The position numbers were made by a program, and so were the translations under genes. A DNA stretch of 6,523 nucleotides from Candidatus Bathyarchaeota archaeon (lineage in GTDB: Archaea > Asgardarchaeota > Lokiarchaeia > Sigyniarchaeales > Sigyniarchaeaceae): positions 1 through 6,523 of the forward strand of contig WJJB01000373.1 of the NCBI GenBank assembly GCA_014729935.1, read 5' to 3'. Positions 4,688 to 6,523 of the stretch are shown piece by piece. The notes beneath the pieces are model-generated. The model was given only the letters and a program-made list of their open reading frames with translations. It ran no database searches and was not told the DNA's origin. Each line of letters starts with the position of its first letter. Position 1 is the stretch's first letter.

Positions 4688-6523
4688 TGTACTTGTCCAC
4701 CTGAAGCAATTTCAATAAAAGAGATCCCAATACGAATAGAACGAGCAATAATCCAACCCAGCTTTCAAGCGTGATGAATGAATAGTAAAATAAATCATGG
4801 AAATCGAATGTCCATTCCACGAGCGTGTACTTGACGATATTCACGAAAATCGGTGCAAGAAATATGAAACCAAGAATACTACCCAAAGCATATCCTGTAG
4901 CGTCCTGAATCATCTGTTCTATATAGTAGTATTTCTTGATTGATTTCTTGGATAACTTGCAGATCTTGTCAAGAATGAATACCCGGTCCTCCTCACGGTA
5001 TATTTCACGCTTCACGTTTTGATCGTTAAGCGCAATGAAGATGACAATAAAGACGACAATGATCAACACCATTATGGTAAGAAGCGTGGTAATTGCTCCT
5101 GTAATCGCCTTCTCGTAATTTATATCCAGGACTCCAGGAATATTATCGTGGGGTTTATTCACGAAGGAATCGTCCACTATGTAGGAAAAGATGCCAAAGG
5201 TTGCAGAGTTATTCAAGGTATCAAAGGTAATCACCTTGAAGTACACCTTGGTTCCATTGGTATATGGCGGGATTGATCCCATCCATATACCATTCCTTGT
5301 TTCCATGTCCGTTCCCTTGTATAGCATTTCCACGCTCATGTTAGTTTCAAATGTCCAGTCTTCGGAATAATAAATTGTCACGTTAAAAATGCCGGAAATA
5401 TCAAATAAATTAATTTGTATGGTGTTATAATTCACAGATTTCGGTTTTTGATTGTATTGCAAATTCCTATTTTGCGGACCTATGTTATCATAATAATAGT
5501 TTCCCACGACAACGTGATAAAAATTCCCTCCATTATCGGACACGACGGTGCCTGAATCGAACGTTAGAGAGAAATTGAACTTGACAGTGCTCGAGTTAAG
5601 GGGAACCGGGATGGACACTACGAGAAACCCCTGTTCTAAAGTGCCGTTGAGCAGCGTGAAGTTCACCATCGTGAAATTCGTGGAATGATCGAAGGAAAAC
5701 CATGCTGTCCCCGAAACGGATCCATTCGTGCTAAAGTTCACGTAAACCGATAAATTGGATCCTGGGTTCACGATCTGTTTATAATCAAATCCATGGACGA
5801 GGTAGGAAACCTTGTAAATGTGTAACAGCGTGTAGTTCATGTTTCCAATCAGATTTGTCGCCGTCACGTTGATTGTATTATTCCCTGCAATGAGTGGGAT
5901 ACCCGAGAAGTTTCCCGAAACAACATTTTGGAAGGACACGAGGGAGCCTCCCACGTCCATATTCTCAATGGTGATATTGCAGGATTCGGAGAAGTTACAA
6001 CTAATCATGATGGAATCATTCACGATAGTCTCCAGCGCTTCAGTATCATTGATGGTGATCCAAGGATACGGTGAAAGAAGGAAATGGAAAGTCAAGTTGA
6101 AATTGTTACTCCCGCCATACCTATCCCATATCATGATATCCAAGTTGTACTGGCCATAAGATTGATTAAACTGGTAAAAAAGTGTAAAATTCCTAAAATA
6201 ACTCGTGATGTTCCATGTCTTGTTGGTTGGACCTTCCAAGCGGACCAGTGCCGAGACGAATTCGTCAACCACGAAGTGCAGCCTGTCCAAGTGGTTAAAA
6301 TTCACGCTCTCATTCAAGGGAAAAATATTCGTGATGTTGGGGGGTAGATCGTTGTAGGTGAGATTCAATTGACGTTCATACATATTGATAGTGCCATTAT
6401 TATCCTGCTGCAAGATTATGGTGAGATTATTCAATCCAACTTGCAAATCTTGATCCAAGACGAATACGAAGAAATCCCTGTATGATTGCGTGGGGGAAAT
6501 TTCCCCATTCAGGATAATGTACC
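4668..6523 (-). CDS. Large N-glycosylated Ig-like surface protein with three C-terminal membrane segments, probable FtsX/MacB-like ABC permease (5' end outside window)
   Basis: The frame stays open to the right edge, so the start is outside; 617 residues are visible and the TTG near 6458 is internal. About 450 residues are extracellular, rich in Asn, Ser, Thr and aromatics, with beta-sandwich pattern. The last such unit (about 345-450) reads like archaeal Ig-like domains: LFDISGIFNVTIYYSEDW, then GIWMGSIPPYTNGTKVYFKV and a sheet end at FSYIV. I count 30 N-x-S/T sequons, and two Cys six apart (about 175 and 181) could form a disulphide. Three hydrophobic segments follow: about 472-498, 541-564 and 578-606. 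Between the first two lies a charged cytoplasmic stretch with KREIYREEDR, then KLSKKSIKKYYYIEQM leading into GYALGSILGFIF. This matches the FtsX-domain layout, where a charged coupling helix with a pattern like RALGAS--I----L-E precedes a Gly-rich helix. With the ATPase encoded next door, a permease with TM1 upstream of the window and TM2-4 here is likely. Alternative: an unrelated surface protein with a three-helix anchor. Confidence 0.85.
   Translation of the reverse strand, partial: YIILNGEISPTQSYRDFFVFVLDQDLQVGLNNLTIILQQDNNGTINMYERQLNLTYNDLPPNITNIFPLNESVNFNHLDRLHFVVDEFVSALVRLEGPTNKTWNITSYFRNFTLFYQFNQSYGQYNLDIMIWDRYGGSNNFNLTFHFLLSPYPWITINDTEALETIVNDSIMISCNFSESCNITIENMDVGGSLVSFQNVVSGNFSGIPLIAGNNTINVTATNLIGNMNYTLLHIYKVSYLVHGFDYKQIVNPGSNLSVYVNFSTNGSVSGTAWFSFDHSTNFTMVNFTLLNGTLEQGFLVVSIPVPLNSSTVKFNFSLTFDSGTVVSDNGGNFYHVVVGNYYYDNIGPQNRNLQYNQKPKSVNYNTIQINLFDISGIFNVTIYYSEDWTFETNMSVEMLYKGTDMETRNGIWMGSIPPYTNGTKVYFKVITFDTLNNSATFGIFSYIVDDSFVNKPHDNIPGVLDINYEKAITGAITTLLTIMVLIIVVFIVIFIALNDQNVKREIYREEDRVFILDKICKLSKKSIKKYYYIEQMIQDATGYALGSILGFIFLAPIFVNIVKYTLVEWTFDFHDLFYYSFITLESWVGLLLVLFVLGSLLLKLLQVDKYIEKLGN
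4698..4702 (-). promoter_or_regulatory. Probable ribosome binding site for the TTG-started ABC ATPase
   Basis: On the minus strand AGGTG lies 10 nt before the TTG start, inside the last codons of the upstream membrane-protein gene. It supports the choice of TTG and translational coupling between permease and ATPase. Spacing is slightly long. Confidence 0.4.

Noticed and set aside
5019..6347. Plus-strand open frames opposite the surface-protein gene
   Set aside because: They are shadows of the Asn/Thr/aromatic-rich minus-strand gene and lack ribosome sites and any recognisable domain.
6456..6458. TTG as the start of the minus-strand surface protein
   Set aside because: The frame continues without a stop to the window edge with the same beta-rich composition, and no signal peptide or membrane helix follows this codon.
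6493..6506. Perfect 14-bp palindrome GGGGAAATTTCCCC
   Set aside because: It lies inside the open frame of the surface protein, is not repeated in the window, and has no loop or adjacent T-run. It is most simply a chance codon combination.

Overview
The window looks archaeal. On the + strand it carries the 3' part of a DNA topoisomerase VI B-subunit gene followed by a complete A-subunit gene, the standard archaeal top6B-top6A pair. Shine-Dalgarno-like motifs sit on or just after the stop codons, and the surface protein at the right is crowded with N-glycosylation sequons. An Asgard-type lineage is a reasonable guess, because one cistron looks like a longin/roadblock-type protein and the topo VI A subunit has some eukaryote-like motif variants. 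This is inference; no rRNA or other marker gene is present to settle it.

Layout: (1) positions 1-3966 on + form one tight co-directional cluster, top6B (5'-truncated by the window), top6A, a small HEAT-like helical charged protein, and a protein with two longin/roadblock-like halves. Gaps are 6, 9 and 15 nt, so this is very probably one transcript whose promoter lies left of the window. (2) Positions 3971-6523 on - form a second unit read from the right edge: a large surface-exposed membrane protein (5'-truncated by the window) overlapping by 20 nt an ABC ATPase of the LolD/MacB/FtsE type. The two units converge with only 4 nt between stop codons. There is no intergenic stretch longer than 15 nt and no RNA gene, mobile element or CRISPR array was seen.

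Function: Top6A (DNA cleavage by Tyr142 plus Toprim) and Top6B (ATPase and transducer) form the A2B2 type IIB topoisomerase that relaxes and decatenates DNA. This B subunit is unusual: it has a long acidic/polar segment before the transducer core, and after the normal end of the protein a Lys/Pro-rich linker and a winged-helix-like domain of kinds not found in the minimal Sulfolobus-type enzyme. The two following small proteins are unassigned, but their position makes them candidate partners or simply passengers of the operon. The - strand pair reads as an FtsX/MacB-like permease (three C-terminal membrane segments visible) with an Ig-like, heavily glycosylated ectodomain, coupled to its ATPase. 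The ATPase has a degenerate signature motif and Gln in place of the H-loop His.
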